From: Leptospira soteropolitanensis
GTDB taxonomy: Bacteria > Spirochaetota > Leptospiria > Leptospirales > Leptospiraceae
Direction: 5' to 3'
NCBI RefSeq assembly: GCF_026151655.1
Contig: NZ_JAMQPN010000006.1
Span: 186,001 to 250,000 of the forward strand
DNA length: 64,000 nt
Numbering within the stretch: position 1 is the first letter of the stretch; each line of letters opens with the position of its first letter. Of this stretch, positions 1 through 8,910 are shown in pieces. Below the pieces are notes generated by a model. That model made no database searches. It saw nothing but the letters and a program-made list of their open reading frames with translations, and had not been told where the DNA came from. Position numbers and translations under genes: made by a program.

Positions 1-669
1 GGCTCCACACCACAAATAATAAAGCGATTCGAGCCAAAGTTTTTCTATGTTTTGGTTCATTTGAAAAGAAATTACCGGAACACCGAAAAAACAAGATGCT
101 ATCGCCATAGATAAAGATTTCCAATCAGTAGTTGTCGGCAGTTCGCCATTATGAGCTGCGAACGTTAAAGCGCTACGTATGATTCCTTCCACTCCATTTG
201 CCTCCAAATCTTCAATTCCATCAATCTTAGGAAATAGTAAAACTCGTTCGGCTTTTGTGAGTTTGGGTTGCTGTAGCTTTTTCCTTACCCTTGCTTGGAA
301 AGAGATAATTTCCAAAAGGACTCTTGGATTTTTTTTGGATTCTTTTGCCGTATAACGAAATAATGCGGAAAGAATCCCAAAACCTGATTCTGCTAATTTT
401 TTTTCTTTCGCAAAAACCGAAACCTGCAAACTCCAAACTTGAATATAATGGAGAAGTAAGTCGCCTTTTTCTGGGAAATAGTTATAGAAAGTTGGTTCAG
501 ATACTTCTGCGATTTGACATAGATCCTTGATTTTGATCTCATCAAAGGATTTAAATTCTAATTCAGAAAGGAAGGCAAAAGTTAACCTGGTTCTCGTTTT
601 TGCAAATTTTCTATCTTTCAGTGAAAACTGCTGGAGCACCTTAGGATCGTTTCCAAAATTTCGAAACAC
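1..669 (-). CDS. TetR-family transcriptional regulator (3' end beyond window)
   Basis: An open frame of 223 codons with no stop runs from a GTG at 669 to the left edge, so the C-terminus is missing. The N-terminal 70 residues form a TetR helix-turn-helix: a basic stretch (KDRKFAKTRTRLTFAFL) leads to the recognition region IKDLCQIAEVSEPTFYNYFPEKGDL, whose TFYNYFPEK pattern is diagnostic of the family. The rest would be the ligand-binding and dimerisation domain, which is not recognisable to a ligand. No ATG lies in the first 150 codons, so a GTG start is required. A promoter-like TTGACT-N17-TATATT ends only 6 bases before this GTG, which suggests a leaderless transcript. The frame was read by hand from the reverse complement; the family call is secure, the ligand unknown. 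Confidence 0.85.
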   Translation of the reverse strand, partial: MFRNFGNDPKVLQQFSLKDRKFAKTRTRLTFAFLSELEFKSFDEIKIKDLCQIAEVSEPTFYNYFPEKGDLLLHYIQVWSLQVSVFAKEKKLAESGFGILSALFRYTAKESKKNPRVLLEIISFQARVRKKLQQPKLTKAERVLLFPKIDGIEDLEANGVEGIIRSALTFAAHNGELPTTTDWKSLSMAIASCFFGVPVISFQMNQNIEKLWLESLYYLWCGA

Positions 670-675
670 TACATA

Positions 676-713
676 AATATAGCTAACAATATTTTTATAG
701 TCAACTATATTTA
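676..713 (-). promoter_or_regulatory. Promoter with overlapping inverted repeats upstream of the left-edge tetR
   Basis: Reading the minus strand, TTGACT (704-699), a 17-base spacer and TATATT (681-676) make a good sigma-70 promoter. TATAGT-CA-ACTATA (697-710) is a 6-2-6 palindrome on the -35 element. A wider pair, AAATATAG and CTATATTT with 22 bases between, frames the whole promoter. Palindromes placed this way suit autorepression by the TetR protein; that link is inference. Confidence 0.5.
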
Positions 714-831
714 TCTCAATAACTGAGTCAAAAGATGAACTTATAAATTAAATTTTGAAGGAGTTTAAGATTTTAGTTTCGAAAATGGGGTGGCTGTGAT
801 AGAAGGAAACCATTGGGAGGCGGGTTCAGTT

Positions 832-855
832 CCCCACCCTTAAGTCAGGGCGGGG
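832..855 (-). terminator. GC-rich hairpin downstream of xerC-like gene
   Basis: In minus-strand RNA, CCCCGCCCU, loop GACUUA and AGGGUGGGG form a 9-bp stem with one G-U pair, about 30 bases past the recombinase stop. No U-tract follows, so it is a transcript-end or stability hairpin rather than a textbook terminator. The GC-rich block from 785 to 855 is unlike its AT-rich surroundings and could be a copy of a dispersed intergenic repeat. Confidence 0.45.
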
Positions 856-887
856 AGATTATATCCGCGCAGAACTAAATCCAATCC

Positions 888-1823
888 CTATTTTTTGGCA
901 TGAGGGTGGGCATTCCGGTAGACCTCTTTCAATCGGTCTCTCGAAACACTTAAATAAACTTGCGTAGAAGATAAAGAAGCATGACCAAGTAACTCCTGTA
1001 CGGCGCGAATGTCTGCGCCTGCATTCAAAAGATCGGTAGCAAATGTATGTCGGAATTTATGAGGAGTAATGGCTTTTTCCATTCCCATAACAGACCTTCT
1101 TTCTGATAAAATATAACGTATCCCGCGCGTGGTAAGTTTACCCCCACGTTGGTTTAAAAAGATTTCCTCCGGGCCGGAAGTTCCTCTTTCCTCTAAATAC
1201 TCTCGGAGTGCACTTTGTGCTTCTTCCCCAATAAATACAAAACGTTCCTTACGACGTTTTCCCATTACTTTGAGAGAGGTAAATTCATGGTTTAGATCAC
1301 TTAACTTTGCATTGACTAACTCAAATACACGAAGGCCTGTGCTATAAAGTACTTCGACAATGGCTTTATCACGTTTGCCTAGAACTTCTGCTTTTTCTCC
1401 ATCTTCATATTCTAAGATGTCTTCTGTTTCAATTGGCGTGAAGTTTTTCGGTAACTTCTTTTTCGTTTTTGGGAAACTTACTTGTAAGATAGGGTTAGCA
1501 CCGATTTTTTCTTCACGGAACAAAAATTTATAAAAAGTTCGCAAGGAAGAAAGTTTACGGCTTTGAGTCCTTTTGTCTTGTTTTTTCGCAGATTTTAAAT
1601 CGGCAAAGTAAGCCCTCACATCCAAAACATCGACAGTCAAAATATCAATTTCTTCTTTCAAACAAAACTCAAAGAAAAATTTCAAATCGCGCAAATAAGC
1701 AAATAATGTATGTTCCGAATAATTTTTTTCTATCTTCAAATAAGTTCGATAACTACGAAATAGTTCAGCCATTGCTTGGGGAAAATGTTCGGGGATTTGG
1801 ACTTCAAGAGTTGGCAGGGTCAT
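888..1823 (-). CDS. xerC: Tyrosine recombinase, XerC/XerD type
   Basis: At 311 residues this matches XerC/XerD. The N-terminal SAM-like DNA-binding domain (about 18-105) is followed by the catalytic domain with the full set of residues: Arg in STGLRVFEL (near 163), Lys in the GKRRKER beta-hairpin, the HKFRHTFA box (HxxR), His in LGHASL, and the Tyr nucleophile in STQVYLSVS. The C-terminal YRNAHPHA resembles XerC more than XerD, but a lone chromosomal Xer cannot be excluded. Its known role is resolving chromosome dimers at dif, with FtsK. It is divergent from recA. The ATG at 1823 has only a weak ribosome site. XerC versus XerD is the main uncertainty. Confidence 0.88.
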   Translation of the reverse strand: MTLPTLEVQIPEHFPQAMAELFRSYRTYLKIEKNYSEHTLFAYLRDLKFFFEFCLKEEIDILTVDVLDVRAYFADLKSAKKQDKRTQSRKLSSLRTFYKFLFREEKIGANPILQVSFPKTKKKLPKNFTPIETEDILEYEDGEKAEVLGKRDKAIVEVLYSTGLRVFELVNAKLSDLNHEFTSLKVMGKRRKERFVFIGEEAQSALREYLEERGTSGPEEIFLNQRGGKLTTRGIRYILSERRSVMGMEKAITPHKFRHTFATDLLNAGADIRAVQELLGHASLSSTQVYLSVSRDRLKEVYRNAHPHAKK

Positions 1824-2125
1824 ACAGAAACACTATCGGCAAAGTTTTCTTTCTACAGCGCCAAAAAAATACTATACAAGTACTTACATTTTGTTTAGTG
1901 TTGAAAACGACAAAAAAAGACATAATCCAGAAAAAATTTCGCCATCTTCCTAATTTGTCCCAGGTCTCATGCATAATGGAACCAATCGGGAAGAGAAAAA
2001 GAGTGGAATTCGGAGGGGATGGGTTCATCCTTGAGAGAGTCGGTCAGATCTGTTTTTTTGAAACCAACTGACCTAGTCCCCTACCTAGTCTTTCGGAACA
2101 CCGATTTTAGGAGAACGTTTGATTC
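1824..2125. other. Intergenic region between divergent xerC-like gene and recA
   Basis: This 302-base AT-rich stretch must hold both promoters. AGGAGA at about 2109-2114 is the ribosome site for recA. I found no TTTG-N5-CAAA motif, the SOS box reported for Leptospira, and no convincing -35/-10 pair with standard spacing. The short palindrome AAGTACTT is present near 1880. Short overlapping reading frames here look like chance. Confidence 0.4.
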
Positions 2126-3289
2126 ATGAAAAAAGAGAAAGCTGACAAGGCTCAAGAAAAAGAAACCGACCAAAGAAAGCAGGCGATTGACGCAGCGCTC
2201 GGCCAAATCGAAAAACAATTCGGTAAAGGTTCCATCATGCGCCTTGGTGCCGATACACGTATGGCAGAAATGAACGTTGTATCCACTGGTTCTTTAGATT
2301 TAGACATCGCCTTGGGGATTGGCGGGTTTCCTTCCGGTCGGATCGTAGAAATCTACGGACCAGAATCTTCCGGTAAAACCACACTCACTCTTTCTGCCAT
2401 TGCAGAGACCCAAAAGAAAGGTGGAATCGCTGCCTTCATCGATGCAGAACACGCACTTGATCCATCTTATGCTAAAAAATTAGGGGTCAATGTGGACGAC
2501 CTACTTGTGGCCCAACCGGACAACGGAGAAGAGGCTTTAGAAATTTGTGAGTCACTTGTTCGCTCCAATGCGATCGACCTCATCGTCATTGACTCCGTGG
2601 CTGCCCTTGTTCCTAAGGCCGAGATCGAAGGAGATATGGGTGATTCTCATATGGGTCTTCAAGCAAGGCTCATGTCCCAAGCCCTTCGTAAACTCACAGG
2701 AACGATTGCAAAATCGAATACTACGGTTATCTTTATCAACCAAATCCGTATGAAGATTGGGGTTATGTTCGGAAGTCCTGAAACCACTACAGGTGGAAAC
2801 GCATTGAAGTTCTATGCTTCCATTCGACTGGACATTCGTCGTATCGAAACTTTAAAAGAAAAAGAAGAACCTGTAGGTAACCGCGTTCGAGTGAAAGTGG
2901 TTAAAAACAAATGCGCTCCTCCTTTCCGACAAGCGGAGTTTGACATTATGTATGCAAACGGAATCAACAGAGAAAGTTCTCTCATTGATCTAGCCGTTCG
3001 CCATGACCTCGTTGCGAAAGCAGGTTCTTGGTATTCTTACGGTGGAGAAAAAATCGGACAAGGAAAAGAACAAGTCAGAAACTTCTTTCTCGAAAATCCA
3101 GACATCGCATTTAAAATTGAAAACCAAGTTCGGGATCTTAATGGACTTCCTCTTATGGACCAAGCAAAAATTCAAACCAGAGAAGTGAAATCCATAGAAA
3201 GGGATCCAAAAGAAACTAAAGAAACAAAATCAAAACAACCAGTTAGTTTCTCTACCGAAGCAGAAGGAGATGTTGCTGTCGGAGAATAA
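2126..3289 (+). CDS. recA: Recombinase RecA
   Basis: This is the DNA strand-exchange ATPase of homologous recombination and the coprotease that triggers LexA cleavage in the SOS response. The 387 residues carry the hallmarks: the N-terminal helix with [14 protein letters not shown], Walker [10 protein letters not shown] near residue 78, [10 protein letters not shown], Walker [19 protein letters not shown], the L1/L2 DNA-binding region with [17 protein letters not shown] and [13 protein letters not shown]. The C-terminal tail, from about 345, is Lys/Glu-rich and ends acidic, as is usual. It is some 35 residues longer than E. coli RecA, mostly in a charged N-terminal extension of about 20 residues and in the tail. 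AGGAGA lies 11 bases before the ATG. A strong terminator follows directly. Confidence 0.99.
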   Translation: MKKEKADKAQEKETDQRKQAIDAALGQIEKQFGKGSIMRLGADTRMAEMNVVSTGSLDLDIALGIGGFPSGRIVEIYGPESSGKTTLTLSAIAETQKKGGIAAFIDAEHALDPSYAKKLGVNVDDLLVAQPDNGEEALEICESLVRSNAIDLIVIDSVAALVPKAEIEGDMGDSHMGLQARLMSQALRKLTGTIAKSNTTVIFINQIRMKIGVMFGSPETTTGGNALKFYASIRLDIRRIETLKEKEEPVGNRVRVKVVKNKCAPPFRQAEFDIMYANGINRESSLIDLAVRHDLVAKAGSWYSYGGEKIGQGKEQVRNFFLENPDIAFKIENQVRDLNGLPLMDQAKIQTREVKSIERDPKETKETKSKQPVSFSTEAEGDVAVGE

Positions 3290-3320
3290 AACCATTCGGC
3301 TTTCTTTTTAGGAACCATTG

Positions 3321-3353
3321 ACCGGTTCGGGTTTCCCGGGCCGGTTTTTTTTT
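3321..3353 (+). terminator. Rho-independent terminator of recA
   Basis: ACCGGTTCGGG, loop TTT and CCCGGGCCGGT form an 11-bp stem with two G-U pairs, followed by a run of nine T, about 30 bases after the recA stop. Confidence 0.93.
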
Positions 3354-3370
3354 GTTCAAACTAAAAACTG

Positions 3371-4310
3371 TCAATCATTCCACTGAAAATTCGCTCCTAA
3401 CATTTGGTTCACGGCACCAACGAGGCGCTCAGGCTCCCAAGGTTTCGATAAAATGATACTATTTTTATCGGATTATTAAACTGATAGAATGTTTTCCTTA
3501 GTGGCAAAGCCAGTTACAACAATTACAGGATCTTAAATATCAACGAGAGACAATTTTACCTGATCCAACTTGCGAGAAACAAACGTTAATTCTCGTTTCA
3601 TGGAAGATGAAATTGATTTTATATCGTCGACTAAAACAATTTTATAAACTTTTTCGTCCTTTTTAACATCCGTTACTTGAGATTCTACCTCTTATATTAA
3701 TTGGTCTATACTATTCGGAACCATACGAATCCTCCAGATTTATTGGTAATAAAATTGAAAACGTTGTGCCTTCACAACGAACACTTTCCAAATCTATTTT
3801 TCCTTTATGTTTTCGAATGATATCCATACTAATGGATAAACCAAGGCCAGTCCCTTCACCTGTTTCCTTTGTCGTAAAAAATGGATCAAAGATTCTTGAG
3901 AGGATATCCTCTGGAATTCCAATTCCGTTATCTTTAATTTTGATCTCCGCAAACTGTTGGTTGTTTTCAGAACTGATATATCTTGTTTTAATTTCAATTT
4001 TTCCGGGTTTTTCGCCTTGTGTGTCAGAATATAAACCGTGATTTTTCTTTTGTGAAAGAAGAATTTCGGATCTGCGAACCATAGAGGTTCGGATCTCTTC
4101 TTGAATCTCTTCCTACCAGAATAGAGCAACAAAATCCTTACCCAAAAGATGAAAAAAGGATGTATGGAAAAGTTCAGTCGCAGAAGCATTGCATCTGAGG
4201 ATCTTTAAATCATTGTCTATTACAAAAGAAGGTAACGGATTTCCATCTCAGGCAGCTTCCCATTCCTTCTTTGCATTTAGTACTTTATCGATAACCTCGC
4301 CGATTTCCAT
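3371..4310 (-). pseudogene. Decayed hybrid histidine kinase (PAS, HATPase, receiver remnants)
   Basis: Read on the minus strand, one frame from 4310 gives a PAS-like segment (PSFVIDNDLKILRCNASATELF) broken by a TGA and a TAG, and continues into a clean HATPase_c part at 4082-3711 with G1 [22 protein letters not shown] and G2 [11 protein letters not shown]. The H box and N box that should sit between PAS and ATPase are missing, so an internal deletion has occurred. After the stop at 3711 the frame shifts, and a receiver remnant follows (KIVLVDDIKSISSSMKREL, then VIVVTGFATKENILS, then ILSKPWEPERL) with further stops and loss of the phospho-acceptor region, ending at 3371. The combination of stops, frameshift and deletions means it is not functional. 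The ATPase fragment (123 residues) is open but has no catalytic partner. Confidence 0.85.
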
Positions 4311-4329
4311 ACAAACCTACCGACAAAAT

Positions 4330-5373
4330 ATGACTAAGAAATTAATTATTTGCTTATTTTTTTTAACTTTCCAATGCCAAGTCCAAGAAAAGAAAACAGA
4401 GATCGCATTTGCAGAAACTCACGTTTACGATGAGTGGGCAGGTTTTACTGATGCAGATCCACTACATAAAAATGAAATGGCGCTCAGCTGGAAAAAACTA
4501 ACGAACACTAGAGAGACAATTTCTCAGTATTTAAAGGGAAAAAACTACCAACCGAATGTAAAAACTGTCATTTATCCTTTCAGTGGTATTGATGTTTTAA
4601 ATCTATTTTCATTTTACCCAAATGCAGATCGATACATCCTTTTTGGTTTAGAGGATCCTGGTTATCCAAATCTATACAACTCACTTTCAGAAAAAGAAAA
4701 ACAAATCGTAAAACAGGGAATTCGAAACTTATCTGATCACTTAGCAGGTAGGAATTATTTTACCTATCGCAAAATGAAAGAAGAAACAAAGAAAAAAGAG
4801 CTAAACGGCGCCTATCCCGTGTTTGTTGCCTTCCTACGCCGAATGGGGAAAGAAATTCTTGATTCTAAGGAGGAAAGAATTGAAGGTAAAGGAATCACTT
4901 ACAAAGGATTTACCGTTTCCCTCTATGATACAAAACTAAAAAAACAAGAATCACTTACATATTTCAAAATATTCTTAATTGGAAATGAAGGAACTCCTGG
5001 TGATGGATTATACGAATATTTTTCTGACTTAAAGCATGTAGGGATATTTACAAAGTCAGCTGAATATTTATTTCATGGAGAAAAAAGAAAATTAATTCGA
5101 GATCTACTTTTAAAGAATGCGGAATTTGTCGTTCAAGATGAGTCTGGATTTCCTCTTCGCTTATTTCCAGAAGAAAATTGGAACCGTCAGGTTTTTGGCA
5201 GGTATGAGAAGTCTTGGAATTTATCTGGAGCCATTACCCCAGAAGCCCAACCAGAACTAAAAATTCTAAGCGAAGTCACAAACGATGAACCTCTTCCTTT
5301 TCCATTTGGATATGGATACTTAGGAACAAAAGACAACCGTCAATCAGCAGTTCTAGTTTTTGCAAAAAAATAA
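4330..5373 (+). CDS. Hypothetical lipoprotein
   Basis: The 347-residue protein begins with a lipoprotein signal peptide: KK, a hydrophobic core (LIICLFFLTF) and the lipobox LTFQC at residues 10-14, so Cys14 would be lipidated. The longer frame back to 4189 only reads through the dead kinase and would bury the signal peptide, so ATG 4330 is preferred. The mature part has the pattern VIYPFSGIDVLNLFSFYPNAD followed by YILFGLEDPGYP and, further on, a glycine-rich segment (GNEGTPGDGLYEYFSDL). Similar unassigned lipoproteins with a PFSG..D and GLE..G signature occur in Leptospira and Bacteroidetes to my knowledge, but I know no function. It stands alone, divergent from the pseudogene and convergent with the aldo/keto reductase gene. 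Confidence 0.8.
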   Translation: MTKKLIICLFFLTFQCQVQEKKTEIAFAETHVYDEWAGFTDADPLHKNEMALSWKKLTNTRETISQYLKGKNYQPNVKTVIYPFSGIDVLNLFSFYPNADRYILFGLEDPGYPNLYNSLSEKEKQIVKQGIRNLSDHLAGRNYFTYRKMKEETKKKELNGAYPVFVAFLRRMGKEILDSKEERIEGKGITYKGFTVSLYDTKLKKQESLTYFKIFLIGNEGTPGDGLYEYFSDLKHVGIFTKSAEYLFHGEKRKLIRDLLLKNAEFVVQDESGFPLRLFPEENWNRQVFGRYEKSWNLSGAITPEAQPELKILSEVTNDEPLPFPFGYGYLGTKDNRQSAVLVFAKK

Positions 5374-5408
5374 AACAGAAACTACAGATGCGCTAGGTCT
5401 ACACTGTA

Positions 5409-6236
5409 TCATTCCACAGTATTAGGATCCCAACAAGTTCTGAAGTTTTCATTCCAGCTGGAAATTTCCTTCATATCCGCTTCGGATAAAGAAAAATCAA
5501 ATACATCTGCATTTTCTTTGATCCGAACAGGATTTTTAGATTTTGGTATGACTACATGTCCTGCTTGCAAAGACCACCGGATTAATATTTGTGCATTTGA
5601 TTTTTGGTATCGATTGGCAAGTGTTGTGATCCTCGGATCTTCCAACTTTTGGCCGTGAGCAAGAGGGCTATATGCTTCTAGGATAATTCCCTTTTTCAAA
5701 CAATAGTCTTTTAATTCTGTATCCTGTAAAAAAGGATGGTATTCTACTTGGTTCATTGCAGGCACAGTACCCGTCTCATTTAAAAGTTCTTCCAAATGAG
5801 AGACCATAAAATTGCTGACTCCAATAGATTTTGCTTTTCCATCATTTTTTATTTTCTCCAAAGCCTTCCACGATTCCATTCGTTTTCCAGAAACCGGAAA
5901 ATGAATTAAATACATATCTACATAGTCTGTTCCCAACTTATTCAAAGAGACATCTATTGCTCGTAAGGCGGAATCATAACCTTGGTCAGCATTCCAAAGT
6001 TTTGTGACGAGGAAAATATCATTACGTTTCAATCCACTTTCTTTAATGGCGGCTCCTACATCAGTTTCATTTCCATAAATCGCAGCTGTATCGATATGCC
6101 GATATCCAAAAGATAAAGCTGATGTAACAGCTTCAAAACATTCTTTTGGTCGAGACTTCCAAACTCCTAGACCAAGTCTTGGTACAGAAACTGATTGGTT
6201 CGAAGGTAAAGTGGATGTGATTTCTAGGTTTAACAT
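5409..6236 (-). CDS. Aldo/keto reductase
   Basis: A 275-residue NADPH-dependent (beta/alpha)8-barrel oxidoreductase that reduces aldehydes or ketones, such as 2,5-diketo-gluconate-type or methylglyoxal-type substrates. The AKR tetrad is visible: Asp and Tyr in HIDTAAIYGNE, Lys in FLVTKLWN and His in MYLIHFP. The cofactor-binding GVSNFM, EYHPFL and IPKSKNP signatures follow. Length and signatures place it in the AKR5/prostaglandin-F-synthase-like group, but the physiological substrate cannot be read from sequence. It lies downstream of the ClpB-like gene on the same strand, separated from it by a strong terminator, so it is probably transcribed on its own or by read-through. Confidence 0.93.
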   Translation of the reverse strand: MLNLEITSTLPSNQSVSVPRLGLGVWKSRPKECFEAVTSALSFGYRHIDTAAIYGNETDVGAAIKESGLKRNDIFLVTKLWNADQGYDSALRAIDVSLNKLGTDYVDMYLIHFPVSGKRMESWKALEKIKNDGKAKSIGVSNFMVSHLEELLNETGTVPAMNQVEYHPFLQDTELKDYCLKKGIILEAYSPLAHGQKLEDPRITTLANRYQKSNAQILIRWSLQAGHVVIPKSKNPVRIKENADVFDFSLSEADMKEISSWNENFRTCWDPNTVE

Positions 6237-6253
6237 AAAGTAGAATTTAGACG

Positions 6254-6289
6254 AAAAAACCCAACTATAGTTCTCATATAGTTGGGTTT
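6254..6289 (-). terminator. Rho-independent terminator of the ClpB-like gene
   Basis: AAACCCAACTATA and TATAGTTGGGTTT form a perfect 13-bp stem with a 7-base loop; on the minus strand it is followed by T residues (complement of A 6254-6259). It sits between the stop at 6312 and the aldo/keto reductase start. Confidence 0.9.
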
Positions 6290-6311
6290 CAAATTTAGAA
6301 AACGGTAAAAT

Positions 6312-8699
6312 TTACCGTTTCGATCCTATCGATTCTGGAATGGCCGCAAATAATAATTGTTCTCCATTCCAATCGGCACGGTATTTACCTTCACCGATAG
6401 TTCCCGATAAAATCTCTTTTGCCAATGGTCGATTGACTATTCGGTTGAAAACACTTCCGAGAGGCCTTGCTCCAAATTTTGGATCAAAGCCTTGTTCACG
6501 TAAAATATGTTCCGTACTTTCCGAAAGTTCAATAAAGATTCCTTTTACCTTCAATCTGTCATTCAGTTGTCTAACCTGTTTTTCGATCAGTTTTTCCATG
6601 ATGGAAGAATCTAATGAATGATAGGTTAGAATCGCATCCAATCGACCCAAAACTTCCGGTTTAAAGTCCGCTTCAATATTTTTTGAATTGGTCGTCAAAA
6701 TCACAATGGTATTCTTAAAGTTAATAGTTCTACCTTTGTTATCTGTTAATCGACCTTCATCCAAAATCTGAAGAAGAATATCAGAGAAATCAGGATGTGC
6801 TTTCTCCACTTCATCAAAAAGAACCACTGAATATGGTTTTCTTCGGATGGCTTCCGTAAGAATTCCACCTTCATCGTATCCTACATACCCTGCCGGTGCT
6901 CCAATCAGTTTTGCAACAGAATGTTTTTCCGAATATTCACTTAAGTCCAGCCGAACCAAATTCGTTTCCTGATCAAATAGGAATTTAGCAATGGCTTTAG
7001 CAGTTTCCGTTTTTCCGACACCTGTTGGCCCTTTCAGTAAAAAGGATCCAAGCGGTCTTGTTTCCGAAGAAATACCTGCATAGGAAGTAAGAAGAGTATC
7101 GGCAATTTCACGAATAGATTCTTTCTGACCATAAACCACAGTATTCAGATCTTCTTCCAAATGAAGCAGATTGTCTTGTTTGGTTTTTAGAATTTTTTCG
7201 ACAGGGATTCCGGTTTGCCTAGAAATAACAGCCGCAATATGGTTTCTTTCCAAAATCCAACTGTTCTGAAAAGTGCTTAGTTCTTTTTCCAATTCAGGAA
7301 GAACAGCATATTTTAATCGGGAGGCTTCCGTATAATCCGCTCTTTGCTGAGCTGCATCCAAATCAAACTTAACTCGATCAATTTTATTTTTAATCGAAGC
7401 AATTTGTTTCAAAGAATTGACTTCTTTTTCCCAAACAAGTTTTCCATCTTGGAATTTTTTTTCTAAGACCTCAATCTCCTTTAGAATCTCTTCATTTTTC
7501 TTTTCCATTTGGGCAAAGATTTTTTTAGAACGAATTTCACTTTCTAATTCTACTAGTTCTGTAGGCATTGCTTCCGCAGAAAGTTTTAAAGCAGATGCAG
7601 CTTCATCAACCAAATCAATCGCTTTATCTGGTAAAAATTTATCAGTGATGTATTGGTCAGACAAAAGCACTGATGCATAAATCGCTTCATCAGAGATTTT
7701 GATTCCATGATGGATTTCATGTTTATCACGAATCCCCATAAGGATTTCAATAGCATCTTCTTTACTTGGTTCATTGACTGGAACTGCACGGAATCTTCTT
7801 TCTAATGCTTGGTCACCCAAAATGTATTTTTGAAACTCATCTTGCGTTGTTGCTCCGATACAATGTAATTCACCACGTGCCAATGCCGGTTTCAATAAAT
7901 TGGCTGCATCCATTGCCCCATCCGTTTTACCTGCACCCACTAATTGGTGAATTTCATCAATGAAAAGGATAGCCTCTCCTGCTTGGCCTTTGATATAACG
8001 AAGTAATGCTGTTAGTTTTTCTTCGAATTCGCCACGATACTTTGTTCCCGCCATGAGTTGCCCCATATCCAAAGAATAAATCGTTTTTCCTTTTAATACG
8101 TCTGGAACTCTTCCTTTTACAATTTGTTCAGCTAAACCTTCTACAATAGCAGTTTTACCAACTCCAGCACTACCAACTAACACTGGATTGTTTTTTGACC
8201 TTCGGCCTAAGATTTCCATTACGGACCGAATTTCCTTACTCCTCCCTATCACAGGATCCAGTTTTCCTTCTCGTGCCAAATCATTCAAATTTACAAGAAA
8301 GTTAGGCACTTCTTCGTCCGTTTCCTTTACTTGTAAATCTTCATAATTGATTTTTAATTCAGGAAGAATCTGCGGCAAAAATTTTAAGAAGTCTGCCTCC
8401 TTCAATTCTTCCCGTCCATTTTCTGCGGCACGTGATGAAGCCATAGTGAACCACTGAGCCAACTTGGGAGAAGTTCGAAGAGACTCAAAAGGAATCTCAC
8501 TCGAAGCTCTCGCTTGTTTTTTTAGAAATTCATCTACTGCCGATTTATACTTAATTAATGTTTTCCCCGAAACAGAAGTAGGAAGAGTCATAAACCCCCA
8601 AACCAAATGGTAAGGAGTGATTTCTGTATTTTGTCTCCTCATCGCTTCCGTTTGCGCGATGTCCAAGGCTCCTTGGACGTTGGAATCATACTGTTTCAT
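6312..8699 (-). CDS. ClpB-like AAA+ chaperone (Clp/Hsp100 family, two ATPase domains)
   Basis: Hsp100 unfoldase of 795 residues that would thread aggregated or damaged proteins. Order of domains: Clp N-domain (1-130); AAA-1 with Walker A GSAGVGKT (176-183) and Walker B ILFIDEI (about 245); a coiled middle domain (about 385-480) ending in [19 protein letters not shown], the ClpB-type motif; and AAA-2 with Walker A GPTGVGKT (557-564) and [13 protein letters not shown]. The middle domain is shorter than in classical ClpB (about 860 residues). The loop after [10 protein letters not shown] is very short and has no IGF/IGL tripeptide, so docking to ClpP is unlikely. A CIRCE operator lies directly upstream and AGAGGAA precedes the ATG. 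ClpB paralogue is my best reading; annotation as ClpA/ClpC is possible. Confidence 0.9.
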   Translation of the reverse strand: MKQYDSNVQGALDIAQTEAMRRQNTEITPYHLVWGFMTLPTSVSGKTLIKYKSAVDEFLKKQARASSEIPFESLRTSPKLAQWFTMASSRAAENGREELKEADFLKFLPQILPELKINYEDLQVKETDEEVPNFLVNLNDLAREGKLDPVIGRSKEIRSVMEILGRRSKNNPVLVGSAGVGKTAIVEGLAEQIVKGRVPDVLKGKTIYSLDMGQLMAGTKYRGEFEEKLTALLRYIKGQAGEAILFIDEIHQLVGAGKTDGAMDAANLLKPALARGELHCIGATTQDEFQKYILGDQALERRFRAVPVNEPSKEDAIEILMGIRDKHEIHHGIKISDEAIYASVLLSDQYITDKFLPDKAIDLVDEAASALKLSAEAMPTELVELESEIRSKKIFAQMEKKNEEILKEIEVLEKKFQDGKLVWEKEVNSLKQIASIKNKIDRVKFDLDAAQQRADYTEASRLKYAVLPELEKELSTFQNSWILERNHIAAVISRQTGIPVEKILKTKQDNLLHLEEDLNTVVYGQKESIREIADTLLTSYAGISSETRPLGSFLLKGPTGVGKTETAKAIAKFLFDQETNLVRLDLSEYSEKHSVAKLIGAPAGYVGYDEGGILTEAIRRKPYSVVLFDEVEKAHPDFSDILLQILDEGRLTDNKGRTINFKNTIVILTTNSKNIEADFKPEVLGRLDAILTYHSLDSSIMEKLIEKQVRQLNDRLKVKGIFIELSESTEHILREQGFDPKFGARPLGSVFNRIVNRPLAKEILSGTIGEGKYRADWNGEQLLFAAIPESIGSKR

Positions 8700-8714
8700 A
8701 GCGTTTCCTCTCTA

Positions 8715-8741
8715 TTAGCACTCTGATAGTTAGACTGCTAA
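8715..8741 (-). promoter_or_regulatory. CIRCE element (HrcA operator)
   Basis: TTAGCACTC-N9-GACTGCTAA on the plus strand differs from the CIRCE consensus TTAGCACTC-N9-GAGTGCTAA at one base. It begins 16 bases upstream of the ClpB-like ATG, a typical position for an HrcA repression site, and predicts heat-shock induction of that gene. HrcA itself is not in this window. Confidence 0.9.
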
Positions 8742-8910
8742 TATTGCGTTCTTCTAACAAGTTTTTTAAGGAAATTCACTTTATCTGTCTCAATCTCGTC
8801 CTATTATAGTACAAATGTTTCGAAATCGACTCTCTTTTTTTGATTTCCTTTTGAGTTTACGCGAAAAGGATTCTTTTGGTTTAGAAACAACCAGAACAAA
8901 AAAGAAAACA

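Noticed and set aside
1706..2071. Reading frames on both strands between the xerC-like gene and recA
   Set aside because: They overlap a well-supported gene or the recA promoter region, have no ribosome site and no recognisable protein pattern.
1824..2125. SOS box for recA
   Set aside because: No TTTG-N5-CAAA or Bacillus-type box was found; nothing could be supported.
3711..4082. Isolated 123-residue HATPase protein as a functional gene
   Set aside because: It is a remnant of a larger kinase with stops on both sides and no H box.
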